DNA of 64,000 nucleotides from Diphasiastrum complanatum (Eukaryota; Streptophyta; Lycopodiopsida; Lycopodiales; Lycopodiaceae): assembly GCA_029204225.1 (NCBI GenBank), contig CM055111.1, positions 46,923,224-46,987,223 on the forward strand, read 5' to 3'. The translations under genes were made by a program, and so were the position numbers. Positions 24,649 to 37,380 of the stretch are shown here, piece by piece; positions within the stretch are counted from its first letter, which is position 1; each line of letters starts with the position of its first letter. The notes beneath the pieces are model-generated. The model saw only the letters and a program-made list of their open reading frames with translations. It was not told where the DNA came from and made no database searches.

Positions 24649-25116
24649 TGTCAAAATAGTGGAAAAATCTATCTAATGTTGTGAGTAGGGATCCTTAAAA
24701 TGCCAAAGATGAATTAAGCTCTTTTGGCTTATTAAAGACCCATCTTGGAATAAAATATTCAAGGTAGGTAGAAGTAGAAACTCGAGCTACCATAGGAATT
24801 GTCATTTGTACTTTACATGCCACATTTAATGCATGAAAAGACTAGGTGGCACAATTAGACATAGTGAGGTGGCTTGAATAAGTCTAGATAGCTTGAAAGG
24901 TGGATTCACAACTCCAATTCAACTCAAAGAAGGAAAGGAGTCCATGGATCTATATATATGTGATGTACTCTCATTGAGAAGATGTGTGTAATGCAAATTT
25001 GGAGACAAGCTCTTTGTGCTCTCTCTCTTTCTCTCTACACAAGTTTTGTACTTTCTATTTTCTCTCTCTAGCCGAGTTGAGGCATTTATTATGCTTAGTC
25101 TTATGTTTTGTTGACA
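24649..25116 (+). repeat. Copia 3' LTR
   Basis: Begins TGTCAA after the polypurine tract; the likeliest end is TTGACA at 25116 (inverted termini). TATATATA near 24951 and CTCTCTCTTTCTC after it look like promoter and R regions. A 43-bp tandem duplication starts at the LTR end. Confidence 0.6.
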
Positions 25117-25198
25117 GATCTTGCTTGTAACACAATAATATTTCTTGTATGATCTGACAGATCTTGCTTGTAACACAATAATATTTCTTGTATGATCA
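25113..25198 (+). repeat. 43-bp tandem duplication at LTR edge
   Basis: The 43-bp sequence starting GACAGATCTTGCTTG occurs exactly twice in a row (25113-25155 and 25156-25198). Confidence 0.9.
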
Positions 25199-25535
25199 GC
25201 TTTCCTATTGACCACCAATGCTAGCCTGATCTTTATGGTATTATTGGGCTTAGGAGATCAAAAGTACATGTGTAGGGCATCCCACACGTGTGAATTCATC
25301 AATACATCGCATTACACCACCTCCCTCACCTCCGCCACTGATTGCACTCCCATCACAAACTTCCACATTCCCCAGCACTCAACCGCAATAGACCGCATTC
25401 CACCGTCACAACCGCATTCCATCACACCCGCACGCATCCACCCATTGCAACCACACTCCATTCCCTTGCGACCACATTTAACTGTAACCCGTAACCACAC
25501 CACACTACTTCCGTCGCACTTCATGCTCCACTCCT

Positions 25536-25945
25536 GTCAGATCTCGACCGACGCCTCCTGTGTTAGATCTCGACTGACGCCATCAGTCAGATCTCGACCG
25601 ACGCTATCAGTCAGATCTCGACCGATGCCATCAATCCTATCTCGACCGACACCTCCTCTGTCAGATCTCGACCAACGCTATCATTTCACCGACGCTATCA
25701 GTCAGATCTTGATCGACGCCATCAGTTAGATCTCGATTGACGCCTCCTTTGTCAGATCTCGATCGATGCTTTCAGTCAGATCTCGACCGACGCCATCAAT
25801 TAGATCTCGACCGACGCTATCAGTCATCTCTCGATCAACGACTCCTGTGTTAGATCTCGACCGACGGTTTTTGAATAGATCTCAACCGACAAGTCCCTAT
25901 CAGATCTCGACCGAAGGAATTCGATCAGATCTCAACTGAAGCAAT
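25536..25945 (+). repeat. ~24-bp minisatellite, AGATCTCGACCGACGC
   Basis: About 17 imperfect units of ~24 bp built on AGATCTCGACCGACGC plus a CATCAGTC-type spacer; some units are shortened. It lies upstream of a plus-strand gypsy gag and may be part of that element's leader. Confidence 0.85.
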
Positions 25946-27235
25946 CAGGTCCACCACAACTGACCACCCTCTCACCACCTTATGACGGCCCACAGACCCT
26001 TCCATTGCAACCTATCACCTACTCAAGTTGCATCCGCCCTTTAACGGTCACCTCGCACTCCATTGCAACCCCCTTACACCTCCATTAGTCGTTCACATCC
26101 ACACTGACTGCTACAACCAGGTGCACACACACCCCATCTCCATTCACCCTCGCACTGCAGTACCTCACCTTAGGCCACATTCCATCCACAAACAGCTCCC
26201 AAGTAACCAAAATCCACCAGCTCATAACTAACCACAATGGACCGCCATCAAGCAGACCGCAAACCACCGCCACCATTCCACTTACTACCTACAGTCACCC
26301 TTCAAACACTCCAAATTGCATCCCCACCACCTTCACCATAACCAACTGCATCACATCTAACTTAAAAACCACCACACATAACCCACCATCAGCCGCCACA
26401 TCTGAATTCACCACTACACCATCTACCTTTGCCTACGATCCACACACATAACATTCACCCACAAACTTTCCAACTGCATTAGACAACAATTAACCGTCTC
26501 CTAGTTACAATTAGCAATATAGAACGCCATCACTACAACAAATTACTTTTCAAGCACACCCAGACTGCTCCCCGACTCCATTCATAACACCCGCATTCAA
26601 TCGTTCCACCACAATCAATGCTACAAACCGCATTCGTCCGCAGTCCACAGTTGCAGCTGTATACAGATCGCACTCATCCGTCCTATGGCTACCCTCGGCC
26701 ACCAATCGCATTCCACTCGTCCATCATAAGGACCGCATTCAACTGCATCTCCATTGCATTGGTCTTTGCACCGTAGAGATCACATTCACCGCAACCCACC
26801 GCAATGTCTACACATAATCATACCCCATTGCATTCCCCTTCGATCACAACAGATCGCACTCCCACCGTATTCACCAGCACACTACCTCCACACTTACACC
26901 GTCAGGACCACAATCTAATCCCATCATTCCTTCACCCGTATTCCAACCCCATCCATCGTTGCCCTGTAGTAACTGCCATCGACCGCTGACATCGCAATCA
27001 ACCGCTGACATCGCAATCGATTGCCCCCACCACAATCACCGCCCCAGACCGCAATGGACCGCCGATCGCAACTGACCGCAACAGACTGCATTTCACCACA
27101 GACCGCAATCACAATGCCCCCACCCTTGACCTGTCTGTCACCCACATTGATCCGTAGCAACCGCATCCCACCGTAACCGTAAACCACACCAGACCGTAGA
27201 CCGTAGACCGTAAACCGTAGGAACGCGAAAAAAAA
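25946..27235 (+). repeat. C-rich degenerate ACCGCA low-complexity region
   Basis: About 1.3 kb almost without G on the plus strand, made of scattered ACCGCA, CACCGCATTC and similar phrases. It ends in tight GACCGTA repeats (27180-27220) and an A-run. No coding sequence is credible. It sits directly before the gag start at 27306. Confidence 0.65.
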
Positions 27236-27305
27236 AAAAAATTCCAAAAACACCAAAAACTTGAAAAATCCAAAAACAATAAAAAAAACTCATACCAATA
27301 CTCAA

Positions 27306-28030
27306 TGGACCAACAAAAAGACCTTGAAATTCCAGACGATTATCCATACGAGGTCAGGTCCCCTGTAGCTAAACAAATCGAACGCCATAGGTTCTAACAA
27401 ATGCGGGCCGAACTCCAAGAGCCCCCACAAACCCATTTGAGGGACGAGAACCTGATGGAGTTGAGTCTTCACTCGCACGACCCCATTTTTCAGGTGTTGA
27501 GCCCTCATAGGTCAAAACCAACCCTAATGGAGTTTCTGCTACCCACGGAGCTCATCTTGAGAGATGTACACCCAAGCTCGATCTACCAAAGTTTGACGGT
27601 ACTTCGGACCCTCAAAGATTTTTGCAAATATTTGAGAATGCATGTGATGTGTATGGTGAAACGTCCCCCGATGCTATGGTCCAACTGTTTTTGATGACCG
27701 GGATCGCTAAAGCACGTGATTGGTTTTTCAACCTTGATCGTGACGAAAAGACAGATGCTCATCATCTAGTCAATTTTGAAAGAATGCTTTATCAAGCGTT
27801 TTAAGCCCTTTCGCTTGATCGAGATCCCTTTTGTCAAATTGAGTAACATCAAAATGACAAAAGATGAACATGTATGAGACTATATCGAGCATTTCAAATG
27901 CCTCAAAAGTCAAGTACAAGAACAGCCCTCCGAACAAATGCTCATCATTTGGTTTTTAGTCGGTAGAGCATCTCACGAACACATTTTCATCCATCTATCC
28001 ATCTTCAGATTACCTTGTATAGCAGTTTAG
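27306..28030 (+). pseudogene. Ty3/gypsy gag remnant
   Basis: Starts ATGGACCAACAAAAAG (MDQQKDLEIPDDYPY). Two frames then carry the retrotransposon-gag core: KFDGTSDPQRFLQIFENACD, MVQLFLMTGIAKARDWFFNL, then a stop-ridden stretch (LDRDPF, MRLYRAFQ). The protein is interrupted by frame changes near 27400-27600 and stops after 27800. No pol follows in this orientation, because the next coding block (29779 on) is on the other strand. Confidence 0.8.
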
Positions 28031-28039
28031 AATTTTTGA

Positions 28040-29633
28040 GAAATATGAGAAGTACATGTCAAATTAGAGTTGATTCCTGCATCTCATTCCCATATTATTT
28101 TTTGAGTCAACTACAGCAAGATCGAAACAAATTTAGTTAAAATTTGTTCAATCTTTAGTCCAGTTGCATGTTCAACGAGTTTCAACTACGTGTCCCACAC
28201 GCCGATCCAATCCTAAGCATGAACAGTTACTAGCAACAACATCCCCACCAACGGATTTTTTTTTTTTGGGGAGGGGGGAGGGGGGAGAGAGAGTGGATCT
28301 GCTTGGATCCACTGGAGCAGTTACGCTACCAACAATAACATCAGCAAGATCGACAACCACGGTCACAAGTCAAATATGAAAAAGACAAGGCTAAAGAAGA
28401 CAAATGGGCAATCTGAAGCGACTTAATCAGAAGAAGTATTCCGGTCACGATGAGGATCCTTCAGAAAGGGAAACACAAACATTGGAAAATCAGTCTCCTT
28501 CTTCAACCAACCTCTCGTCATACATCTTCATCCATTCTCATGCCTATCGCCCACACCATTTATCGTTGTCACTACTACCCTTCCTTCCATCTATTTGTTT
28601 ATCATCAATTTACTGTTCTTTTAAGAAATTCCCAGTTTTTGATAGTCTTACCGAAGCAGCTGATAGATCATTGCAAGTGTCTTGTGGAGACCAACTACCA
28701 CCTATATTGGTTGTTCAGCCGAAAAAGATCTACAAAAGCAGGCAAAGCAGCTAGAAGAAATAAAGAGAAAGATCCAGGAAGCTGAGGAGGAAAGGACAAA
28801 ATTAAGCAACAGATGAGTCAGATCAATCTTGATCAAAAGAAACTCTCTGGAGTAATGATAGTTGAATCCCCTCTTATGAAGCCCAAAGATATCCAAAAGT
28901 AATAGATCAAAAGAAAGAGCTGCAGAAAAAGAAAGATGAAGACAACCATGAACTTGCAAATAAAACAAGCTCCTCACCCAGCAAGTGGTGGTTAAAGCTC
29001 GACATTGCAAGGGTCCAAGGTCGCAACTGTAGAACTATCAGTTCCTTCACCCTACTACCAAGCTTTCATCATGTTTCCTTACTGTTACCAAACCGTCCAT
29101 TCAAAACTGTTCCTACTGCCAATTTTTGATGAATCCATCCCCTTGAGACTGATAATCAAAGTTTGTGCAACCTGCAGATCAAAGGTTTTCCTTGAGACTG
29201 GAACTTCAACTGAGAGAATAACCATGGAAACACCCAGAGGCAAATGGAGGATACAGACCTCCTAGAAGATAGAATTTGCTAAGAAACCAAAGATGAAACC
29301 GTCAATGGCAGATACAAGTGACAAAACAAAGAGACACATGGAAAGCACTCGAGCATGCAAGTTGTGAAGCTGCTGAGAGCTCTCCGATTTTGAGAATGTC
29401 AACCAATTGCAGCAATAAGACATTTTGGTTAAACTGTGGCAATTCGTGAAAAACAGTTTTTGTGATAAAGACTGGCGACAATAAGAACTTGGTTTTATGT
29501 AAGCGAATGAGGATCTACGCTTTTCCAAGTGACGATTGAAGATGCCAATGCAAAGCAGAGCGACATAGAATGTAAGTGCGTTCAAGAGAGTTCGACCCTG
29601 AGTAGTCCTCTGACAGGCAGGACAGAAAATATA
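28040..29633. other. Unresolved, coiled-coil traces
   Basis: A short T-run/G-run (28258-28290) is followed by weak plus-strand frames with heptad-like sequence near 28720-28800 (QKQAKQLEEIKRKIQEAEEE). This could be the tail of the gag above. No domain recognised. Confidence 0.3.
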
Positions 29634-29778
29634 CTACAATGAGAATCTGTTCCCTTTTGCTTGATCTTGGCTTTGAAACAAGAATGACAATCTCAAGAAG
29701 AACCCACCGTCTCTGTTGATAGGCAAAAGTAAGAAAGAAGCAATTTCAACAACCAACAGATCCTCTGGATCAGAGGAT

Positions 29779-30585
29779 CTATAAAAAAAAGCATGTTTTG
29801 CACAACTTGTGTAGCGCTTTGTGATGAAGGTGGAGCGATCTTGTATCATCCAGTTGTTGCACTGTGGCAATGCAAAGAGATGGAACGAGAAATTCCACCG
29901 GCATGACTGCATCTTGGCCATACACCAGTTGGAATGGAGTTTGTTCGATGCTACCTTTGTATGTAGTTCTAAAAGCCCATAGAGCAGCGTGTAGCTTGTG
30001 CTCCCAATCTGATCTACTTGCTTCTACTGTCTTTGTCAAAATGCCACATAGAATCTTATTAAAAGATTCGGCTTGGCCATTGCCTCTTGGATAGTAAGGC
30101 GTGCTGAAACAATGGATCACAAAGAACTCTTCTAATAAGGCCTTGATGGTCTCGTTGACAAAGTGAGTTTCCTGATCACTGACTATCTCCATTGGGCATC
30201 CGAAGCGTACAATAATATTTTCGTAAAGGAACTTCGCAGTGGACCTAGCATCTGCTACGTGCACTACTTTGGCTTCAACCCACTTTGTGAGATAATCTGT
30301 AGCCACAATAAGATATCGGGCTTGGGTATTGTGAGCGGCTAGGTAAATAGGGCTGATGTAATCAGGTCCCCACTTCTCAAATGGCGCTTGAGCCAATACA
30401 GGATGTAACGGCTCATAATTTGCCTTTGTTGGTCTGCGTGCCCTCAGACATACATCACATTGCTTGATATATGTCTCAGTATCCTTGTGCATTGTTGGCC
30501 ACCAACAACCGAATTGTAGAATCTTGCATACTGTTACATCTGCTGCAAAGTGTCCACCTCCCATTGCTTCATGCGAGAGGGACAT
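29779..30585 (-). pseudogene. Ty3/gypsy integrase (element B)
   Basis: The zinc-binding part (His residues in SHEAMGGGHF; CDVC) precedes the catalytic core with all three acidic residues: ATDYLTKW, VSDQETHF and NGQAESFNK. The usual SDRGTHF is altered to SDQETHF. Near the C-terminus is PFQLVYGQDAVMPVEF, a typical gypsy motif. The frame ends early at 29779. It is on the minus strand, downstream of RNase H and RT of the same element. Confidence 0.9.
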
Positions 30586-30729
30586 GATCTGACTTGTCTC
30601 ATGGGGCAGGATACAACGACGAATGATATTGTTGGCCCCTCTTTGATACAGTTGGCCGACAATCAGCTAATATGGATGAGCTTTAAGTACAAGTTTCCGT
30701 TGTTGCACCTTGGATAGTGACCAATCAGA

Positions 30730-31290
30730 TTAGCCATTCATCAAATACTCAACTATGTCTGTGGCCCAATCCGGTACAGCATCCACGTAAAATAAAGCAG
30801 CATCCGGTAACTCATCATCAGGCTTGGGATCCTTTTGTGTCGATTTGATTCGTGATACATGATCTGCCATATAATGTTGCTTGCCTTTACGTACCACTAT
30901 TCGAAAATCGAACTCGAGCAACAAGAGTAACCATCTAGTGATTCTCCCTGTGTTGCAGGTTTTGTTGACTAGGTAGAGCAAAGTTTGATGATCAGTGTAG
31001 AATGCAAAATGAGTTGCCATAAGATAATGGCAAAACTTCTTGACCACAAATATCATTGCCAAGGCTTCTCGTTCAGTCATTGAATAGTTGATTTCAGCAT
31101 CGTTGAGTTGTCGGCTAGTGAAGCGAATAGGAAAGACTTTCTTGTACTCGCCTGGCTGGGTCAAAACTGCTCCTATAGCATACTTTGATGCATCAGTATG
31201 CACATGAAACTCAATTTTCCAATTGGGAGGCCGTAAGATTGGTGCAGATATAAGTGCTTCCTGCTTTTGGAAAGCTTGTAGGGCTTCCTC
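30730..31290 (-). pseudogene. Ty3/gypsy RNase H (element B)
   Basis: Contains HTDASKYAIGAVL, the Glu of MTEREALA, FYTDHQTLLYL and YMADHVSR: the full set of Ty3-type RNase H motifs in one 157-codon frame starting inside the domain. It continues from the RT block upstream with a stop or frameshift between. Confidence 0.9.
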
Positions 31291-31293
31291 CGA

Positions 31294-32277
31294 TCAATGT
31301 GGATCAATTGTCAACTTGTAGATAGGACATGCCAAATCCGCAAAGAATAGAATGAAGATTCGATAGTAATTGGCATGCCCCATAAATACATAAACTCCAC
31401 GAATTGTTCCAGGGGGTGGAAGATCCATGATAATATGTATCTTAGACAGATCAGTGGCGATCCCATGTCTAGATACAATATGGCCTAGGATAAGACCATG
31501 TGTGACCCAAAATTGGCATTTCTCCGGGTTCAATGATATTTGAAATTTGCGGCATTGTATAAGCACTCTTTCCAACTGAGATAAGTGTTCATCATTAAAT
31601 CCGTGCACGCAAAGATCATCGAGGAAGATCTCTAGGAATTTCTATAAATAGTCCTTGAATGCCTTTGGCATGACATGCTGACAAGAGCTAGGGGCATTAC
31701 AAAGACCGAATGGCATGACCTTGTAGGCATATGTACCCCATTCAGTAGCAAATGCAGTCTTGTGTTGATCCTCCGGTGCAATCTTCACTTGGTTGTAGCC
31801 ACTGAAGCCATCCAAAAAACTGTAGGCTTCCGTTCCAGCTACTCGTTCCAAGACGCTTTTTGTGAATGGTAAGGAAAAGTGATTCTTCTATGTCACAGCG
31901 TTAAGTACCTTCATATTGACACAAATCTGCATTTTGCCATTCTTCTTGGAAACAATGACTATGGGTGACACCCATTCTGTGTGCTTGATTTCAAAAATGA
32001 AATCGGCATCAAGCAACTTCTGCAACTCTTGCTTGATTAGCTCGGTGTAGTTCGGGTTGCAGCGGTAATATCGGCTCACCTTTGTTGTTGCCCCTTCGAC
32101 CAAAGGTATGGTGTGTTGGACTATAGACGATGGAATTCCTTTTAAATCTTTGTAAGACCACACAAAGCAGTCTTTATACTCCATCAGTAACTTCTGCAGT
32201 TTGGTGAATTGTGAGGGCATAAGTTGGGCTCCCACATGAACAATTTTGTCTTCTTCGCCTAGCTCTGCTAAATTCAT
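31294..32277 (-). pseudogene. Ty3/gypsy reverse transcriptase (element B)
   Basis: Three frames in order: RT start (32277-31888; ELQKLLDADFIFEIKHTEWV, VIVSKKNGKMQICVN), palm (31851-31642; YSFLDGFSGYNQV, PFGLCNAPSSCQ), and the active site near 31620 reading FLDD, then thumb (31608-31294). A stop after the palm and a shifted start break the protein, but catalytic Asp residues are kept. Confidence 0.9.
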
Positions 32278-32468
32278 CGATTGAGTGCGAGCCGGTCCCT
32301 CGTAGACTTGTTCTTCTTTTTTCTGATTTGCATCAGGTTCCCATTGCGCTTTGGCATCATGATCACCACGTCGTCCAAGGTATAACTCTTGAAGTTTTCT
32401 GGCACATCATGGACTGGTGCCTTACTCGTTTCTTCCTTCAAAAGGTTGATATTAGCACGATTCGTGAG

Positions 32469-33218
32469 TTATTTCTTGTGCATTGCTTCTGACATTCCTG
32501 AAGCTGATGTCAAAGCTTGGTCGGATGACCCTTGAGCATGCGATTCAGCAACTTTCTTCTTGCCTTGTATATTGTTGTTGGTTGTTGTTGCTTCTTTGCT
32601 CGTTGTCTTCAGTTGAAGTTCTTCGACATTCACCACATGGTTCTGAATGTCTTCATCCACTATTGCTATAGCCTCTTCGGGTAAATCGCTCCACTTGATC
32701 ACCTGATTGTATCTTTGCTTTTGTTGATTTTTCTTTGCTATAGGTGCTTTCGGTTGTGGCATCTTGGAGACTTTAGCATGTTGAGCTTTCTGAGGCGGTT
32801 GAGCTGATATTCGTTGAACTCCATAATGTGTAGAATCCATGTGGTGTAGGATCTACTCATCTGTCAGCTCAGCTTTCTCATCATAGGACAATGCATGTTG
32901 CCAAGGAACTAAATCATCTTCAACAGGTTCCAGGATAGGTTCCGGTGACAACCATGCTACGTTTATCATGTCCACCCCATATGAGATACGCGTGTCAAGG
33001 GTGAATCCTCTCGGTGGTGATTCGTTGGGTTCTAAATCTGAATCTGGATCTGGATGACATGTATGCCCAACCATACAGTCAATAGTTGCCAATGCATTCG
33101 TCCACAACACGGTATCTATTTGTGAATCATAATGAACACCCAGTGAAGCTTTCGGACAGTCAATGCTATGGTCCGTTGTGGAAAAGGTGTCATCAGCTTT
33201 GGGTGCTACAGGCTTCAC
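32469..33218 (-). pseudogene. Gypsy element B protease-RT spacer
   Basis: Two frames rich in Glu, Lys, Gln and Ser between protease and RT. No domain recognised. They fit the variable spacer of Tat-like gypsy polyproteins. Confidence 0.5.
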
Positions 33219-33320
33219 CGCCCATGTACAGGGATCGACCTTTACTGCCCGCTCTCTGTTATCAAATGTGATTTTGTCGGTCCCCCAGTCATGAACTACT
33301 TGTGCAATTTGTAACCAAGG

Positions 33321-33812
33321 TCATCCCAACAAAACTCGATAGGCAGTGGGTGTTTCAAGAATGTCCATCACCACAAATGTGATGACAAATTGTACCCCTA
33401 CTATTTTGACTGGAATGTCTTCTACAATTCCCTTTGGCTGCACACATGATTGATCAGCCAATTTGATGACGAACTTGGCAGCTTTTAGGCCTTGTGAATT
33501 CCACTTCTCATACAAAGTAGTGGAGATAAGGTTGACACCCGATCCTCCATCTACAACAGCAGCTTCTTCTCCGAAGAGTTTGTGCTTGATAGGAAAAGTT
33601 ATATTGTGCTGCTCACTCTCCCAAGCCTGTCCCACATTTAGAACATTGTTGGCTTCTTCGAATCTGGCGTAGAATAATGGTTCTTTGGAAGGTATGTCCA
33701 AGTCAGTGTTCAACCAATCTGACAAGACACCCTTTGCTTGAGGTGCAAGTCGAAGGAACTCTCTAGTAGGGATGTTCATTCTACTGGATAAGATGCTTGT
33801 CAATAGTTCCAT
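33321..33812 (-). pseudogene. Gypsy element B aspartic protease region
   Basis: VVDGGSGVNLIS stands where active retropepsins have DTGAS/DSGAS, and YRVLLG is the second conserved block (normally LLGRPWL). The Thr/Ser-to-Gly change at the active site suggests loss of function. Confidence 0.75.
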
Positions 33813-34064
33813 CCTTGGAGCTTTGGATTATGCCATATGGAATGGTTCTTCTTGATGGTGTAATCGCACGTTCACATCTGATATGTTTGGTGAACCTTGC
33901 GGTGCATTGGCTTGTTGATCTCTTTCTGGTGCAGTATCTTGAGGAGCTGTCGGTTGATATGCAGCTTGAGCAGCTTCCTCCGCTTGTGCTTCTTGTATCC
34001 AATGCTTGATCTTCTGATATCGTCTTTGTTCATCCTTCACATTCGAATAAGGTAATCCCGCTCC

Positions 34065-34673
34065 TCATGATGTTGAAGGTTGATCAGCTGGCACTGATAT
34101 ATAGTGTGGTGATGATGGAGCTACCTCCTTGCTCTTTTGTGCTCGCGTAACAGCAAACACTAGAACATTAGGATAGGGAGGTCTCCTTGGTAAAGGTGAG
34201 TGTGGAGTTGTGCTTGGACCTGCTGATTGAGCTGCAATCCAATTCAATGGTGCACTGGTGCTGGCTCTCAATGGACAATTCTTGTAGCAATGTCCATATC
34301 CACACTCGCGACAAAAGGGCATATAAATTCCTTTGTTTGGACATTCAGCAATCTTATATCCTTCTCCGCATCCATATATCAGGTCCATACCATTGTTGCA
34401 TTTCCTGTTGGGGAGATGTTTCAGCTTCTGCCGTCATGAGATTCACTTGGCCTGCTTGAGGATTATTTGGCCATGGTGGTGCTGGTAGTGCCATTCTTTG
34501 TTGTTGAGGGCCTGGTCCAAGCCTTGGCGCTGCAGTAGATGCTCCTTGATGGTAAGCATAAGAGGTCTAGAATTGAGCTCTCTTTTGTTGTATGATCCGT
34601 GGGTTGTGAGGCAATATGCAGTGTCATGCGAGGACGCATTGCACAGATGGCAATATCTGTGCATCAACTTCAA
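34065..34673 (-). pseudogene. Gypsy element B gag C-terminus with zinc knuckles
   Basis: CHLCNASSHDTAYC is a proper CX2CX4HX4C knuckle. Further down are CGEGYKIAEC (His replaced by Tyr) and CRECGYGHCYKNC (spacing off by one). The gag core N-terminal to this is not recognised; coding traces fade by ~34990. Confidence 0.75.
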
Positions 34674-35219
34674 ATTTTGCTTCAGTACCGGACACTCATT
34701 GGAAGTGTGACTCTGGGTACAAATGGAACACCAAACATTGTCCCGTCGAGGATACTGCTACTGGGATCTAGTTGTGGTGCTGCAGTATTCTGAAGAACCT
34801 TCAGTTTTTGGTCAAATCGGGCTGTGAGCTACTCCATCTGCTGCTTGTGTAACTTCGTGATCTGTTCCATCAGTGATTCGTTGGACAAGCTCGTAAAGGC
34901 TGAGGTTGATAATTGAAAGAGTCGAAGCATGAAGAGTTGTAGTTCCTGGTGTAGAATCATCATCTGATCCTTCATGTGAAGGTATATGACAACAATGGAT
35001 CTAAGTGGATCTTGTTTGGGTGATGATCAGTGGTTGATGATTGGAAGGGATGAAAGGAACACGAATAACTAACAAATTTTACTGGATGACAATTGAAATG
35101 GTTATTGAGAGAGATGGATGGATGGTGGCACAGATTTGAGTGGAGTTGATCATAGAAAATAATGGATGTTGTACCGGCGCAATTGGCAACAATGGTGAGT
35201 GATAGATGGCCTCGATGGT

Positions 35220-35720
35220 GCCGGGGCGGGTGGGGTTCGGGACTGGCAAAGGTTAGGCGAAGATTATCATGGCGAGAAATAGTCTGGCGAAGGTTCAAGA
35301 GGCAATTTGGCACTTTTGAGAGCTGAAAACATTCGCCGGACTAGTTATAGATAATATTAAACTTCGCCCACTTCACAGATACTTCAACACAATGTTTTAT
35401 GACTATATTGAGCTCGGCGAAGATTAATGATATACTAGTGAGGGTTTATGAAGGTTGGCGAAGGTTTACATTTTTCTCTGAGTACTGGGAATGTTCGCCT
35501 GACTACTTATTCTCAATATTAACCTTCGCCGACTTTATTGAAGCTAGAAAACATGGAAAAGTAGCTACTGGCAAACTGGCGAAGGTTTATAGTAACTACT
35601 TTTGTACATATTGAAGTTGGTGAGGGTTCTGATGGCAAATTCCTATATTTGGTATCTAAGAACCTTTGCTAGAGACCGTACACTCAGTATTAACCTTTGT
35701 CAACCTCCAAGATGGCTCTG
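35220..35720 (-). repeat. GGCGAAGGTTTA motif array (leader of element B)
   Basis: About three imperfect units of ~165 bp. GGCGAAGGTTTA-type motifs occur at 35286, 35415, 35456 and 35578, alternating with the inverted form (TTCGCC at 35332, 35362, 35494, 35525). Decayed versions follow at 35661 and 35694. The array lies where the leader of minus-strand element B should be, upstream of its gag. Confidence 0.7.
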
Positions 35721-35849
35721 ATGCTGAAAATGAAGCTACCCACTAAGTGCCCAGCATCCACCTTCAATAGAAACATATCTACAAGCTTTCGAGTTTGTGC
35801 ATTAGTAATCAATCATAGGTAGGAACTTGATTCCTCTTTCCTGCAACTA

Positions 35850-37080
35850 TGACTTCCAAAAGTTTGTCTTGAATATTCAAAATGCATTATTCCCTGCTCA
35901 AAATTGAAGGTAATGTCACCCAATGTCTGTAACTACTCGACACCAAGTATCATGTCGATAGGACCCATGTCAACCACATGGAAGTTTGATCTAAACTCAT
36001 AGTTACCCATTTGAATCTTGGATTCTGTTGTGATTCCATCATAATTGATGGAATTACCAACAGCAATCTGTACTCGCAATGGCTTCGGAGTCTTCACAGT
36101 AGCTACATTACAACTTCTGATTGAACGACTATTGAAAATGTTATGCGTACTCCCACTATCAATTAAAATATAAATTTCTCTACCATTAATTTTTGCTTCA
36201 ACATGAAAAGTCCTAGCAGATGAGAACTATTAAATGCATTTAAAGACATGAACATTAGTGATGCAACCATGTCCTTCCTATCGGCACATTTCTGTCATCC
36301 TCCGTTATAAATATGCGGCTCTTCCTCATCAATCAAATCACATTGACGTTCTTGAAGCATTTGAATGTCATCCTCACTCAATCAATTTTCAACTTCCTCA
36401 TCGCCTGATTGATTTTCCTTGTTGGGATTTCTAGTCATGGATGTTAAACGAGCCTCTTGTATATGAAATCTAAACACTTTCCAATGATCCTTGTCGTATT
36501 TTTCTTGACATCTATAGCAGGGCCCCAACGCTTGGAGTTTTCTCATCTAATTGTTTGATAACCTCAAAATTGGTTTGGACTTTTGATTTCCTGTCATCGT
36601 AGACAATGTTCCCTTGCCAACAACTTTAGTACCAGGTTTATCACTAACTTTGACCGTTGGATAGTAAACAGTATTACCCTTGTTTGAATTAGTGTTATTT
36701 CTATTATTCTAGAAAACGCTAGTTGAGACATTCGGCTTGTAGAATTGATTGGTCCCAGATTGAGACTTTGGAGCCCCAAATGTGTTATAAGTTGTATTGA
36801 TTGTAGTAATACTCTCTTTTTGGATTTGTTTAGCTATTGAAGAGTATTTTTGTTCATGGATCAAAGCTAATTACATAGTCGAATCCAAAGTTGTACATTT
36901 GGTTGCTTTCACATCAAGTCCAATTTGTGGTCGTAACCCATGGATATATTGATGTAAATGTGCATTTTCATCCAGTTTGACCTTGAACGTCAATTTAAAA
37001 GAGTCATGATTATAGTCTTGGACTGAGCCCATTTGCTGAATTGAGCACCAATGTTGAAAAAGTATTTTCTCTTGAAATGT
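35850..37080 (-). pseudogene. Ty3/gypsy (chromovirus-like) gag-protease fragment
   Basis: Read on the minus strand: gag tail with GLRPQIGLDVKAT (36930), a knuckle-like PCYRCQEKYDKDHW (about 36520), then protease with LIDSGSTHNIFNSRSI (about 36150) and DMILGVE (about 35950). DSGSTHNF is the chromovirus retropepsin motif. Several stops interrupt it. It is distinct from element B, whose protease motif differs. Confidence 0.75.
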
Positions 37081-37380
37081 GTCAAAGTTGTGAGTTGTTT
37101 GATTGGTGCTCTTTTGTCTCTTGTTGATCTCCTTGGAGATTGAGCTTGCACTTCAATGGATTTGCCTTTGTCGAGTGCCTTTTATTTGTCGACTGCAGAG
37201 TTGCAATGTGTAGCAGGTGTCTCGGGTACAAGCTGCATTTCGGGCTCTTCATCCTCTGAACTATCACTCATTCCATCTAGAATTTGGACGTCCTCATCTA
37301 GTGCTCAAGGTCTACTCTCTCTGTCAATGTCGATAGGTCGTAGTATCGCTTACCAAGAACTTCGTAGCTAACTGGAGCTT

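Noticed and set aside
25208-25729. 173-codon His/Pro/Thr-rich frame
   Set aside because: Runs through the minisatellite and C-rich low-complexity DNA; no protein features beyond repeat translation.
25536-25945. CRISPR array
   Set aside because: Units are contiguous and imperfect with no unique spacers, and the DNA is plant nuclear.
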